A stretch of DNA of 64,000 nt, from positions 147,300-211,299 of the forward strand of contig NZ_PYGD01000011.1 in NCBI RefSeq assembly GCF_003014535.1. Direction: 5' to 3'. Of this stretch, positions 52,981 through 62,154 are shown piece after piece; within the stretch, counting starts at the first letter, position 1, and each line of letters starts with the position of its first letter. The notes under the pieces were generated by a model. It was given only the letters and a program-made list of their open reading frames with translations. It ran no database searches and was not told the DNA's origin. Source of the DNA: Taibaiella chishuiensis. Its GTDB lineage: Bacteria > Bacteroidota > Bacteroidia > Chitinophagales > Chitinophagaceae. A program made the translations under genes and the position numbers.

Positions 52981-55005
52981 ATGAACCAGAATCCATTGCT
53001 GCAACCCTTCAATACTCCGTTTCAAAGCGTACCCTTTGACCAGATCCGCCAGGAAGACTACCGCGAAGCGATTATACAAGCCATAGAAACAGCCCGGCAG
53101 GAAATAGCCGCGATCAGCAATAACCCGGAAACACCAACCTTCGACAATACCCTGGTTACCCGCGAAGAAGCAGGCCGGCAGCTGGCCGTAGCCAGCGAGG
53201 CTTTTTTTAACCTGAACTCGGCAGAGACCAGCGATTACCTGCAGGAAGTAGCCGAAGAAATATCGCCGCTGCTGGCCGCGTTCAGCAACGACATCAACCT
53301 GGATGAAGCCTTGTTTGCCCGGGTAAAACACGTTTATGAACAAGCCGACAGAACGGGCTTCAGCACGGAGATGCAACGCCTGCTCGACAAGAGTTACAAA
53401 CACTTTACCCGCAACGGCGCCCTGCTGAGCGAAGCCGATAAACAGACCCTGCGGCAGATCGACCAGGAGCTCTCCGGGCTTACGGTAAAATTTTCGCAGA
53501 ACGTATTGCAGGAAACCAATGCCTACAGTATGCATATCGAAGACGAAGCCGGGCTGGAAGGCTTACCCGCATCGATCGTAGCACAGGCCAGGGCCGAGGC
53601 TGAAACCCGCTCTCTCACCGGTTGGGTATTTACGCTGCAGTTCCCGAGTTATGTTCCCTTCCTGAAGTATGCGGCCAACCGCGAACGCCGTAAAGAGCTA
53701 TACCTGGCCTCGGCACAGAAAGCCTTTAAGGATAATGCCTATAACAACGAAGCGATCATTAAAAAGATCGTGAGCCTGCGCGACCAGCGGGCGCGCCTGC
53801 TGGGCTTTGCCTCGCATGCGGCCTTTGTGCTGGAAGAACGCATGGCCGGCACACCCGATGCCGTTACCGGTTTCCTGAACGACCTGCTGGAAAAGGCCAG
53901 GCCCTTTGCCCACCAGGATGTAGCCTCGCTGCAGCCGCTGGCGGCGCGCGACGGTCTTACCGAACTGATGCCCTACGACCATGCTTACTATGCTGAAAAG
54001 CTGCGCGAAGAAAAATATGATTATTCGGAAGAAGCGCTGAAACCCTACTTCCCGCTGCAACAGGTGCTGCAGGCGGCTTTTGCGGCTGCCGGTAAGTTAT
54101 ACGGCCTCAGCTTCAGCGAACGTACCGATATACCCACTTACCACGAAGAGGTAACCGTATACGAAGTGCTGGAAGAGGGCCGTCATAAAGCTCTGCTGTA
54201 TACCGACTGGCACCCGAGAAAAGGGAAACGCGCCGGCGCCTGGATGACCTCGTTTAAAGGTCAGTACCGCAATGCAGACGGCGAGCACCGTCCGCATATT
54301 TCTATTGTCTGCAACTTCTCCCGCCCAACAGGCGATACGCCTTCGCTGCTTACCTTTAACGAGGTGACGACCCTGTTCCATGAATTTGGTCATGCACTTC
54401 ATGGTATGCTTGCCGATACCCGTTACGAAAGCCTTTCGGGCACCAATGTATACTGGGACTTTGTAGAGCTGCCTTCGCAGTTTATGGAAAACTTCTGTTA
54501 CCAGAAGGAGTTCCTGGCAACATTTGCCCATCATTACAAAACCGGCGAACTGCTGCCCGAAGCACAAATCGACAAGATCGTGGCCTCCGCCAATTTTATG
54601 GAAGGCTACCAAACCCTGCGCCAGCTTGCCTTTGGCCTGTTGGATATGGCTTACCATACCGGCGGCCTGGCAGAACAGGATACCATCGAACATTTCGAAA
54701 AAGAGATTACGCGCAGTGCGCAGCTTTACCCTGCACTGCCGCATACGGCGCAAAGCCCTTCCTTCTCGCATATATTTGCAGGTGGTTACAGCGCCGGTTA
54801 TTACTCCTACAAATGGTCGGAAGTACTGGATGCCGATGCCTTCGCCTACTTTAAAGAGACCGGCATCTTCAACCCCGAAACGGCAGCACTGTTTAAGACC
54901 CTGCTCAGCAAAGGCGGTACCGAAGATCCCATGGATCTGTATGTCGCCTTCCGCGGCCGTAAACCGGAAGTAAATGCATTATTGCAAAGGGCAGGACTTA
55001 ACTAA
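52981..55005 (+). CDS. M3-family oligopeptidase/peptidyl-dipeptidase (Dcp/OpdA-like)
   Basis: This 674-residue zinc metallopeptidase carries TLFHEFGHALHGML with the HEFGH site at 467-471 and the distal Glu in the following helix region (NVYWDFVELPSQFMENF). No signal peptide is seen, so it is cytoplasmic and cleaves short peptides, recycling peptide products. Length and the motif GGYSAGYYSYKWSEVLDADAF near the C-terminus match the Dcp/OpdA group. A terminator closes the unit; the lanthipeptide-like gene starts beyond it. Confidence 0.93.
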   Translation: MNQNPLLQPFNTPFQSVPFDQIRQEDYREAIIQAIETARQEIAAISNNPETPTFDNTLVTREEAGRQLAVASEAFFNLNSAETSDYLQEVAEEISPLLAAFSNDINLDEALFARVKHVYEQADRTGFSTEMQRLLDKSYKHFTRNGALLSEADKQTLRQIDQELSGLTVKFSQNVLQETNAYSMHIEDEAGLEGLPASIVAQARAEAETRSLTGWVFTLQFPSYVPFLKYAANRERRKELYLASAQKAFKDNAYNNEAIIKKIVSLRDQRARLLGFASHAAFVLEERMAGTPDAVTGFLNDLLEKARPFAHQDVASLQPLAARDGLTELMPYDHAYYAEKLREEKYDYSEEALKPYFPLQQVLQAAFAAAGKLYGLSFSERTDIPTYHEEVTVYEVLEEGRHKALLYTDWHPRKGKRAGAWMTSFKGQYRNADGEHRPHISIVCNFSRPTGDTPSLLTFNEVTTLFHEFGHALHGMLADTRYESLSGTNVYWDFVELPSQFMENFCYQKEFLATFAHHYKTGELLPEAQIDKIVASANFMEGYQTLRQLAFGLLDMAYHTGGLAEQDTIEHFEKEITRSAQLYPALPHTAQSPSFSHIFAGGYSAGYYSYKWSEVLDADAFAYFKETGIFNPETAALFKTLLSKGGTEDPMDLYVAFRGRKPEVNALLQRAGLN

Positions 55006-55388
55006 AAACTGCTGCCGAACCATATACGATACCCTGCTGCATCCCTGTAGCAGGGTATTTTTTTATACAGGAAAACCAGTATACCAGCATTTTAAAAATA
55101 AACAACATTGTTAATGTTTTTAGAAAATGCAGAGCAGCCCTAAGGGTAACATAAGAAGCCGCCTCGTACTCACGTCCTTATAACAGGGGAGCAAAAGAAG
55201 CGCTGCAGCATACCCTTGCCCGGAGTCAGAAGCCGTGTTAAACGGGCTTGTTATCCTGTAATTTTACGGGGAAGAACAACATGCCTTTCGCTTGTACCCT
55301 TGCTGTTTTGTATAACAACAGCCATTTGCAACCCTTACAAAGTACCTCCCTCTTTTATTGTTTCACCAGTAATTTAAATCTGTTTATT
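55006..55388. other. Upstream region of the lanthipeptide-like precursor
   Basis: It holds the M3-peptidase terminator, a small dyad AACATT-GTT-AATGTT (55104-55118) and the left arm of the 17-bp inverted repeat (55335-55351). No further gene is recognised. Confidence 0.55.
55029..55064 (+). terminator. Terminator of the M3 peptidase gene
   Basis: ATACCCTGCT and AGCAGGGTAT form a 10-bp stem with a 10-base loop, followed by TTTTTTT. Confidence 0.9.
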
Positions 55389-55660
55389 ATGAAAAAGAAA
55401 AGCCTGAATTCGAAATTGTCCGTTCACAAAAACACGATTGCCTTACTCAGCAGGGATAACCTGCAGGAAATACTGGGCGGCGACCTGGTTGTAAAAACCC
55501 TTATCGTTACCTGCCCCGGGGTATCCAAACCCTGCGGCTCCGAAGTAGATCCCTATACCTGTCTCAGCGTTAACTGTCCGCCTACCAGCCGGATGATCGG
55601 CTGCGCCTAGCGTCCGGTAGTTTATCAAACAGAGTTTGTAATAAGGGAGGTACTTTGTAA
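55335..55660. repeat. 17-bp perfect inverted repeat bracketing the precursor gene
   Basis: TTACAAAGTACCTCCCT (55335-55351) has its exact complement AGGGAGGTACTTTGTAA at 55644-55660. The arms lie 37 bases before the ATG and 33 bases after the stop of the peptide gene. See findings for possible roles. Confidence 0.85.
55389..55610 (+). CDS. GG-leader, Cys-rich class I lanthipeptide-like precursor
   Basis: This 73-residue peptide has a basic N-terminus and a leader KLSVHKNTIALLSRDNLQ, then EILGG (GG at 30-31). It matches the Bacteroidota lanthipeptide leader pattern of a Lys/Leu helix, 'TIA.L', and a GG processing site. The 42-residue core has five Cys (42, 49, 58, 63, 72) and eight Ser/Thr, enough for several thioether rings. 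ATG 55389 is chosen because the leader starts there. A LanC gene follows 95 bases downstream. No dehydratase, C39-type transporter or protease is in view. If not dehydrated, it may instead form disulfides. Confidence 0.85.
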   Translation: MKKKSLNSKLSVHKNTIALLSRDNLQEILGGDLVVKTLIVTCPGVSKPCGSEVDPYTCLSVNCPPTSRMIGCA

Positions 55661-55705
55661 TTTTAAGCTTTATCATTACCAGACAAACAAACAACCCGGT
55701 TACCT

Positions 55706-56935
55706 ATGTGGAAAGCCCTTACCAGCCAGACTCCGGAAGGAGCCCGGAACAATGCCCTGTTGCAACAGATCGCCCAGGATGTAGACCAGTTCAATTATCC
55801 CGGCAACGGGCTTTACAGCGGCAATTTAGGCAAAGCCCTTTTTTATATTTTTTACGGCGTATACCGTTCCGACGAAACCTATGTAGATAAAGGGCTTGGC
55901 GTACTCGAATACATTATTCAAAGCACCTCGGAGGATGAGTTTCCGCAGATGACGTTTTCCAATGGTTTAAGCGGTCTTGCCCATGCCCTGCTTATGCTGC
56001 GGGAGGCCGACCTGCTGGAGTTGTCGGACGAAGACCTTGGCCAGTTCGATATGGTGCTGGCCGGTGCGGTACAATATTACCACCGCGAGGGCAATTTCGA
56101 TTTCCTGCACGGGCTTACCGGTTGTGCCGCTTACTTTGCACGGCGGGCACAGGCTTTCGGTCCCGACGAAACCTCGATACAAGTGATCGGGGAAACCATC
56201 GGTTATCTCGAAGGTATTACCGTAAAAGCGGCAATAGGTTCGTACCCTGTTACGCGGATCACGTTTGGGGATATCCATTTCCAGGGCATCAATTTCGGCC
56301 TGGCCCATGGCATGCCCAGCTTTATTTTCCTGCTGTTGCAGGCGCACCGTGCCGGTATAGAAGAGGAGCGCAGCCGCCACCTGATCTACGAGTACATCGA
56401 CTTTATGCTGAGCAGGACCAATAGTATGCCGGGCAGTCCGTCCTATTTCCCGACCGCGATCCCGCTGCGTGCCGAAGATTATGAAGGCGACCTGAGCACC
56501 AGCCGGATAGCCTGGTGTTATGGCGACCTGGGCGCCGGTATGGTATTGCTGCAGGTCGCTACCCATTTTAAAGACCGCGCCCTGTTTGAAAAAGCGGAGG
56601 AAATATTACTGTTCCAGGCTACGCGCCAGGACCCTTCGATGGATGAATCAGGCCTCTGTCATGGTACGAGCGGCCTGATGCATATGTTTAACCGCCTGTT
56701 CCAGATGACGGGTAATAACACCTTTAAAACGGCAGCGGAATACTGGCAGGAAGAAACATATAAACTGGCAATACACGCCGGCAACCACTCGGGGCTGCAA
56801 ACGCCCGACTGGAAAACCAAACAGCCCCAGCCCGATGGCAGCCTGCTAACGGGTGTAGCCGGTACAGGGCTTACGCTTATGGCCATGAACAGTGATCTTA
56901 TGCCCTACTGGGACCAGCTGCTGCTGATTTCTTAA
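55706..56935 (+). CDS. lanC: LanC-family lanthionine cyclase
   Basis: This 409-residue alpha-toroid protein has the LanC zinc site: AWCYGDLG with Cys271, and GLCHGTSG with Cys318 and His319. FGLAHGMPS carries the catalytic His, and repeated G-hinge motifs (NGLYSGNLGKALF, NGLSGLAHALL, GLTGCAAYF, GVAGTGLTLM) fill the rest. Known LanC enzymes add Cys thiols onto dehydrated Ser/Thr to make lanthionines. It lies directly behind the GG-leader peptide, which is its likely substrate. All zinc ligands are intact, so it should be active. The missing LanB is notable. Confidence 0.93.
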   Translation: MWKALTSQTPEGARNNALLQQIAQDVDQFNYPGNGLYSGNLGKALFYIFYGVYRSDETYVDKGLGVLEYIIQSTSEDEFPQMTFSNGLSGLAHALLMLREADLLELSDEDLGQFDMVLAGAVQYYHREGNFDFLHGLTGCAAYFARRAQAFGPDETSIQVIGETIGYLEGITVKAAIGSYPVTRITFGDIHFQGINFGLAHGMPSFIFLLLQAHRAGIEEERSRHLIYEYIDFMLSRTNSMPGSPSYFPTAIPLRAEDYEGDLSTSRIAWCYGDLGAGMVLLQVATHFKDRALFEKAEEILLFQATRQDPSMDESGLCHGTSGLMHMFNRLFQMTGNNTFKTAAEYWQEETYKLAIHAGNHSGLQTPDWKTKQPQPDGSLLTGVAGTGLTLMAMNSDLMPYWDQLLLIS

Positions 56936-56956
56936 ACAGATATTGCACCTGCCAGG

Positions 56957-56986
56957 AAAGCCGTGCCCTTACAGCACGGCTTTTTT
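56957..56986 (+). terminator. lanC terminator
   Basis: AAAGCCGTGC and GCACGGCTTT form a 10-bp stem with a 7-base loop and a T-tract. Confidence 0.93.
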
Positions 56987-57044
56987 GATGGTACGGTACA
57001 GCAACCGCGTATGATCTGCTGCTGCACGCTTCTTTACAAAAAGG

Positions 57045-59789
57045 TCAGCGGGTTTTGACCTGGATACTGCCCGGCGCCTTACCGGCCCTGTTGAGCTTAT
57101 AGGTAAAAGACAACATAAAGTATCGCCCGATGACGTTAGAGCGTTGTTCGATCAGGTTATTGAGCTGGCTGATGCGTTGCACGGCCTTATTGCGATCTAG
57201 CAGGTCGAAGCCCCTCAGGCTGACCGTGCCGCGCTGGTTGGCTAAGATATAACGCGATACCTCGGCCTTCAGGATCGGTATGGTGACCGCTGCATCGAAG
57301 CTTTTAGCCGTATAGTGCGTTATATCGCCCGACAGGGAAAAATACCAGTGCTCATTAGGCTGATAAGCGATACGGGCAAACCCGCTATAGTTATAAAAGT
57401 TGTTGTTCAGCTCTTTGTTGAGCGAGTAGCGGGCATTGCTGATACTGATATTACCGCCCCAGCGCAGGTCCCATACATCGTTGTTCAGGTTGCTGAATTC
57501 CAGTTCCAGCTGATGTTTGAGCGTGTTGTTGGTATTCTCTACGCCATTCACGGGACTTACCGCGCGGTTCCAGCTTTCATCCAGATTGACACTGATATTC
57601 AGGCCCAACCTGCGTACAGGTCTTGCATACTGCCCGCTCAGCGTCAGCAGCGCGGCATAGCGGGTATTGATCATTTGTGCATCCTGGCTCAGGTCGGGGT
57701 ATACGGTGCGGCTCCAGTCGATCTTATTAAGCGTATACCTTGCGTTGAAAAAAGCGAAAAAAGAAGTCATGGAAAACTGGTCGAAATTGGTATAACTCAG
57801 GTTCAGGTTATGCGCATACTCCGGCGCCAGGTCTACATTGCCGCGGGTACGGGTAAGCGGGTTGTTATAATTGACAAAGGGCATAAGCTGCGCGGCAGCA
57901 GGCGCCGTTACTTCGGTCGAATACCGCGCAGAGAGGCGTTCCCCGTTTTTAATATTCCATTCCAGTAGAGCGGCAGGCATCAGATAGCGGTAGCTCCTTG
58001 TTGTCATAGCGGCGTTATTGGCATAAGGGCTAAGCCATAAACCGGCGCCCTTCAGCTCTAGGTTCCAGCGCAGCTCTTTCTTATTGTTCTTTAAAGTGAT
58101 GGCCGGATCAACGCGGTATACATCGCGGTAAAAAGAGGGACTGAGCGAATCGGTCAATGTTTCGTTGTACATGCCCTGCTGCCGGTTGCTGGCATCCCGG
58201 TTAAAAGCCCCGGCCAGCCTGGGTTCCAGGTACAGTCCGTGACCAAGCCGGCGCACCATGCTTACAGCGCCTTCGGTATTTAACCGTCCGCCAAAGTTGT
58301 ACTGGTACTGGGCATCTCGTATCACCGCATTGCTGTCGGTATAACGCAGGTTGTTTTGCCATTCGCTTTCCACCCGGTTATAGGTATAGTCGGCAGCGAG
58401 CCTGGCCTGCAGCAGTTGCCATTTACCTTTCAGTTTACGGGTAAGATTAGCCGAAACGCCCAGCCCGGAGCCGTTTTCGCGGGTCGTGCTGTTCCGGTCC
58501 AGGCGGTTTTGCAGCAGGTCGGCTATATAAGATTCCGAATAGCCGTTTTGGCGGTCTTTGCTGTTATCGTGCTTAACGTAACCTTTTATGCCGAGCAGGT
58601 TGGCCGAGTCTACCTGGTTGCGCCAGTTGAAAGAAAGGCGGTTGGTAAGCGTATTGAGCTTGCTTTGCCCGTTATCGTTCTTATCGAAATTACCTGCCGG
58701 TGTAAAGTTGCGCACCTGGGTTTGCCGGTCCAGGAACTTCTGTACCCCGTTGCCCATATAACTTATATTAAAACGATTACCATCGCGCGGCGTTACGGAA
58801 TAATTGAGGCCCAGAGCGCCCGAGGCCACCTTGCCCGTTACCGGCTGACCAAAATCCACAGGCATGTCGTCTGTATTTACATTCATGGCTCCCCCCTCGC
58901 CCATCATGCTGCCGATGCCTCCGTTATAATCGAGGTAATCCTGGAAGGTAAAGCCAAATTTATTGATGTTGTTCAGCATACCCAGGGCAGCCAGCTGGCT
59001 TTTGGGTTTGAATTTGAAAGCCTTCAGCGAGGCATCGTATTGTTCCGGCAAACCCAGTGCACCACTGGCCTCGCCAAAGTAGCCGGTCTTTTTATCGGGC
59101 TTCAGCAGGAGATTCAGGGTCTGTTCGCGGTCGCCATCGTCGATACCGCTAAACAAGGCCTGGTCGGATTTCTTCTCGAAAGCCTGTATCTTATCAACGG
59201 CATCGGCAGGCAGGTTTTTGGTGGCCACTTTCGGATCGTCGCCAAAAAATTCTTTACCGTCCACCAGTACCCGGCTTACACTTTTACCCATCGATTTAAT
59301 ATTCCCTTCTTTATCGACCTGTACCCCGGGCAGTTTACGCAACAGGTCTTCGACCACGGCATTGGGCTTTACCTTATACGAGCCGGCATTGTATTCCAGC
59401 GTATCTCCCTTTACGCGTATCGGTATCTTTTCTCCCGAAATAACCACCTCATCCAGTTGAGTCAGGCGGTCGTTGTTCTTTAGCCGCAGATATAACTGTT
59501 CGCCGGCATCGAGGGGTATATGGAGCGATCTGTATTCGGTAAAATAGCCCATCATAGCGGCTTGCAACAGGTAGTCTCCTGCGGGCACATCCTTTACCAG
59601 GAACGTGCCTTTACTGCTTATGGCGAAAGTGACCAATGTAGAGTCCTCGGGACGCAGTAAAGCGATAGAGGCAGCGTCCAGCCCGGCACCCGTACTATCG
59701 GTAATTTTACCCGATACTTCATGAAACCCGGCATGGGCGGGGCATACGATTCCTGCCAGCAGCAGGAAGAGCCAGCATATTCTCAGCAT
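57045..59789 (-). CDS. Outer-membrane beta-barrel protein with carboxypeptidase-regulatory-like domain
   Basis: This 914-residue protein has a signal peptide (MLRICWLFLLLAGIVCPAHAG). A CarboxypepD_reg-like domain (about 20-105: EVSGKITDSTGAGLDAASIALLRPEDST) comes next, then a plug-like part (NAVVEDLLRKLPGVQVDKEGNIKSMGKSVSRVLVDGKEFFGDD) and a long outer-membrane barrel. This is the TonB-receptor-like OMP_b-brl family usual in Bacteroidota. No SusD partner is adjacent. It follows the GLPGLI gene by 17 bases on the same strand, a common pairing. Its cargo is unknown. Confidence 0.9.
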   Translation of the reverse strand: MLRICWLFLLLAGIVCPAHAGFHEVSGKITDSTGAGLDAASIALLRPEDSTLVTFAISSKGTFLVKDVPAGDYLLQAAMMGYFTEYRSLHIPLDAGEQLYLRLKNNDRLTQLDEVVISGEKIPIRVKGDTLEYNAGSYKVKPNAVVEDLLRKLPGVQVDKEGNIKSMGKSVSRVLVDGKEFFGDDPKVATKNLPADAVDKIQAFEKKSDQALFSGIDDGDREQTLNLLLKPDKKTGYFGEASGALGLPEQYDASLKAFKFKPKSQLAALGMLNNINKFGFTFQDYLDYNGGIGSMMGEGGAMNVNTDDMPVDFGQPVTGKVASGALGLNYSVTPRDGNRFNISYMGNGVQKFLDRQTQVRNFTPAGNFDKNDNGQSKLNTLTNRLSFNWRNQVDSANLLGIKGYVKHDNSKDRQNGYSESYIADLLQNRLDRNSTTRENGSGLGVSANLTRKLKGKWQLLQARLAADYTYNRVESEWQNNLRYTDSNAVIRDAQYQYNFGGRLNTEGAVSMVRRLGHGLYLEPRLAGAFNRDASNRQQGMYNETLTDSLSPSFYRDVYRVDPAITLKNNKKELRWNLELKGAGLWLSPYANNAAMTTRSYRYLMPAALLEWNIKNGERLSARYSTEVTAPAAAQLMPFVNYNNPLTRTRGNVDLAPEYAHNLNLSYTNFDQFSMTSFFAFFNARYTLNKIDWSRTVYPDLSQDAQMINTRYAALLTLSGQYARPVRRLGLNISVNLDESWNRAVSPVNGVENTNNTLKHQLELEFSNLNNDVWDLRWGGNISISNARYSLNKELNNNFYNYSGFARIAYQPNEHWYFSLSGDITHYTAKSFDAAVTIPILKAEVSRYILANQRGTVSLRGFDLLDRNKAVQRISQLNNLIEQRSNVIGRYFMLSFTYKLNRAGKAPGSIQVKTR

Positions 59790-59806
59790 AACGATAGCGT
59801 TGGGGA

Positions 59807-60559
59807 TTAGTTACGGATGGTGGTCGATTTAATGATCACATTGCCTTTGCCACCGAACTCTTTTTGCAGCTCTTTAATTTTTTCTTCAGACAGTTTGTTG
59901 TATTCCGCTTCGGTAACGGCTTTGCCTTTGGTCGGGGCCTTTATTTTTTTAGCTACGTCTTCGGTATGATCTATCCTGGTTGCTTTAATGCTTACATTGT
60001 CGCCTACATTTACTTCGAGGATCATACCCGGTAAGCCTGCAAAATCTTTAGGGCCTCCCGACACCGGTATCGCAGTAGTATACCACGCCGTTACCGAGTC
60101 TTTCTCGTCCATACGATAAGCCTCCTGGCAGGGCATACCCAGTATGTTTTTCTGCCGGTTGGTAAACTTCCATTTTTCGGGGCTTACGGTTTCCTTTACC
60201 AGGAACATGCGCCCCATCAGGTCGCGCTGGGCAAGCTTTTCGCGGCTTTTGAAATCGACAAATATTTTTTCATCCGGGCGGCTGCGTTCCATCCGTATTT
60301 TCATGCCATCCTGCTCAAACTCTTCGGAGCCCTCGTCTTTACCGGCCTTACCATTTTCATACAGCGATTGATCGGCGTTAAAGTAGAGTACTTTTACTGA
60401 CTTCTGTTCCTTGGGCACAAAGGCCCGCATACTTTCGGGAATGTCTTGTCCCTTGAGATCGATGGTAAGTTTCTCTTCGTAACTGATGGTACCCGAAGTG
60501 TGTTGTGCGTATAAGGGTAAAGCAAAAAGGCTTGCAGTAAGCAGGAATAAAATTTTCAT
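59807..60559 (-). CDS. GLPGLI family protein
   Basis: This 250-residue protein starts at ATG 60559 (MKILFLLTASLFALPLYAQ, a signal peptide); the longer 60664 start is rejected. It carries the family motif in the form FAGLPGMILEV and conserved YNADQ-like and AWYT segments. GLPGLI proteins are exported, of unknown function, and usually sit with an outer-membrane barrel gene, as here. A -7 box at 60581-60588 and phased GGTTAA repeats lie upstream, so control by the divergent two-component system is likely. Confidence 0.9.
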   Translation of the reverse strand: MKILFLLTASLFALPLYAQHTSGTISYEEKLTIDLKGQDIPESMRAFVPKEQKSVKVLYFNADQSLYENGKAGKDEGSEEFEQDGMKIRMERSRPDEKIFVDFKSREKLAQRDLMGRMFLVKETVSPEKWKFTNRQKNILGMPCQEAYRMDEKDSVTAWYTTAIPVSGGPKDFAGLPGMILEVNVGDNVSIKATRIDHTEDVAKKIKAPTKGKAVTEAEYNKLSEEKIKELQKEFGGKGNVIIKSTTIRN

Positions 60560-60580
60560 TGTTCTGTATTTTTGTTGCGA

Positions 60581-60588
60581 CAAAGCTA
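60581..60588 (-). promoter_or_regulatory. -7 box for the GLPGLI operon
   Basis: CAAAGCTA on the plus strand is TAGCTTTG on the minus strand, matching TAnnTTTG, 21 bases upstream of the GLPGLI start codon. Confidence 0.6.
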
Positions 60589-60609
60589 TTGCCGGTGCTG
60601 CTGCATTGC

Positions 60610-60646
60610 GGTTAACCTCAACCCAAATAAGGTTAAAAAAGGTTAA
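60610..60646. promoter_or_regulatory. Phased GGTTAA repeats, putative response-regulator site
   Basis: GGTTAA occurs at 60610, 60631 and 60641, spaced 21 and 10 bases, about two turns and one turn of the helix. The first is part of the palindrome GGTTAACC. They lie between the GLPGLI operon and the two-component genes. Confidence 0.65.
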
Positions 60647-60702
60647 TATCCAGCCGGAATGCACGGGGCATTTACTTTCTTTGTAGCCATTAATCCAGTA
60701 TT

Positions 60703-62154
60703 ATGAAGCAACGGGGAGAAACACGCAGGTTAAAGACTATAGGCTGGCTGATGCTGGTCAGCGAACTGATGCTGGCGGCATTTACCGGCAGCTGGCTCAG
60801 GGCCCAATACCGGGAAGAAGAGCAGCGGCTGCATAAAGACCTGCAACTGGTATATGTCAAAACACGCGACAGCATTATGAATGCAGCGCTGGATCGTGAA
60901 GTATCGGCGGTGTTGCGCGACACTACGAAGGCAGGCAAACCGTCGATCAAACTGCAATTCCATGTTACGGACGTACTGAGTAACGAAATGCCCGATACGC
61001 TGCACCGGGGCACCCCGGGCAATATACAGTCCATCACGATCGTAAAAAGATTCAGCGACTCTTTGTCTCCGCTACCCGATAATAATGCAGCAGCGAGTTA
61101 CCCGGCATTCAAGGCACAGGTGCTGCGTTCGGTGCTGAGCCGTACACTTGCGGCTACTGACGATGGCCTGTATAAAAACTTCCTGGCAACGGTAGACAGC
61201 GCACAATTTACCACCGCCTTCGGCGAAGCCCTGCAAAGAAAGAACAGCCGTTTCGGTATCGTACATACCGCATTGCAGGGACCGGACAGTATTTTCGTTT
61301 TTGAAACGCCCGAACTCAATAACTCTTTTCTTAAAGTAGAAGGATACCGGCCTTTCCTCTTCAAACAGATCCTGCCGCAAGCAGCATTCAGCCTGGTGTT
61401 GCTGCTGCTTAGCGGGCTTACTTTTATCCTGGCCTTCCGGAATATGCGCAGGCAGCAGCGCTTCAGCCAACAGAAAGACAACTTTATCAGCAACGTGTCG
61501 CATGAACTAAAGACACCGGTAGCCACGACGAAAGTGGCGCTGGAAGCGCTTTCCAACTATAATGCACTTGACGATCCAAAGCGTGCGAAACAATACCTGC
61601 AGATGGCCACCTGGGAAATGGAGCGGCTGGAACAGCTGGTCAACAGCGTGCTTAATACCGTACAGTCCGAACAGGGTGCGCTGCAGCTCGATAAAGAAGC
61701 CCTGGACCTTGCCGGATTGCTTACGGAGATCAGGCAAAGCATCAATCCCTTAATCGAAGAGCAGCAGATCACTTTCTCGATACAGGCGCCGGAGAACCCG
61801 GTTATTGTTGTTGCCGATAAAATACATCTGCGCGGTGTTTTCTATAACCTGGTCGATAATGCCCTTAAGTACGGGGGCAAAATGCTCGCAATTAATATCA
61901 GCACCTACGAACAGCATGCCCGTGTAAGTATATGGGATAATGGCGAAGGCATTCCTTCCATCTACCACGAAAGTATATTTGAAAAATTTTTCCGGGTGCC
62001 CAAGGGGAATAAGCATGATGTAAAGGGACATGGGCTGGGCCTGAGTTATGCCCGGTATGTATTGCAGGCACACCGGGGCATGATAACGCTCAGCAGCAGC
62101 CCGGGCGAGGGTACTGTATTTGTGGTTACCTTACCTTTAACCGACGCTTCATGA
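60703..62154 (+). CDS. Membrane sensor histidine kinase
   Basis: This 483-residue kinase has a first membrane helix (about 11-33), a periplasmic sensor of ~190 residues without a recognised fold, and a second helix (AAFSLVLLLLSGLTFILAF). A HisKA motif (FISNVSHELKTPVATTKVALEAL) and an HATPase (DNGEGIPSIYHESIFEKFFRVP; GHGLGLSYARYVLQAHRG) follow. Its stop overlaps the next gene's ATG (ATGA), so it is coupled to the regulator. It is divergent from the GLPGLI/barrel operon and probably senses envelope state. Confidence 0.93.
   Translation: MKQRGETRRLKTIGWLMLVSELMLAAFTGSWLRAQYREEEQRLHKDLQLVYVKTRDSIMNAALDREVSAVLRDTTKAGKPSIKLQFHVTDVLSNEMPDTLHRGTPGNIQSITIVKRFSDSLSPLPDNNAAASYPAFKAQVLRSVLSRTLAATDDGLYKNFLATVDSAQFTTAFGEALQRKNSRFGIVHTALQGPDSIFVFETPELNNSFLKVEGYRPFLFKQILPQAAFSLVLLLLSGLTFILAFRNMRRQQRFSQQKDNFISNVSHELKTPVATTKVALEALSNYNALDDPKRAKQYLQMATWEMERLEQLVNSVLNTVQSEQGALQLDKEALDLAGLLTEIRQSINPLIEEQQITFSIQAPENPVIVVADKIHLRGVFYNLVDNALKYGGKMLAINISTYEQHARVSIWDNGEGIPSIYHESIFEKFFRVPKGNKHDVKGHGLGLSYARYVLQAHRGMITLSSSPGEGTVFVVTLPLTDAS

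Noticed and set aside
58356..59483. 375-codon plus-strand frame opposite the outer-membrane barrel gene
   Set aside because: The composition and repeats are those of the antisense of a barrel gene; no start context and no domain.
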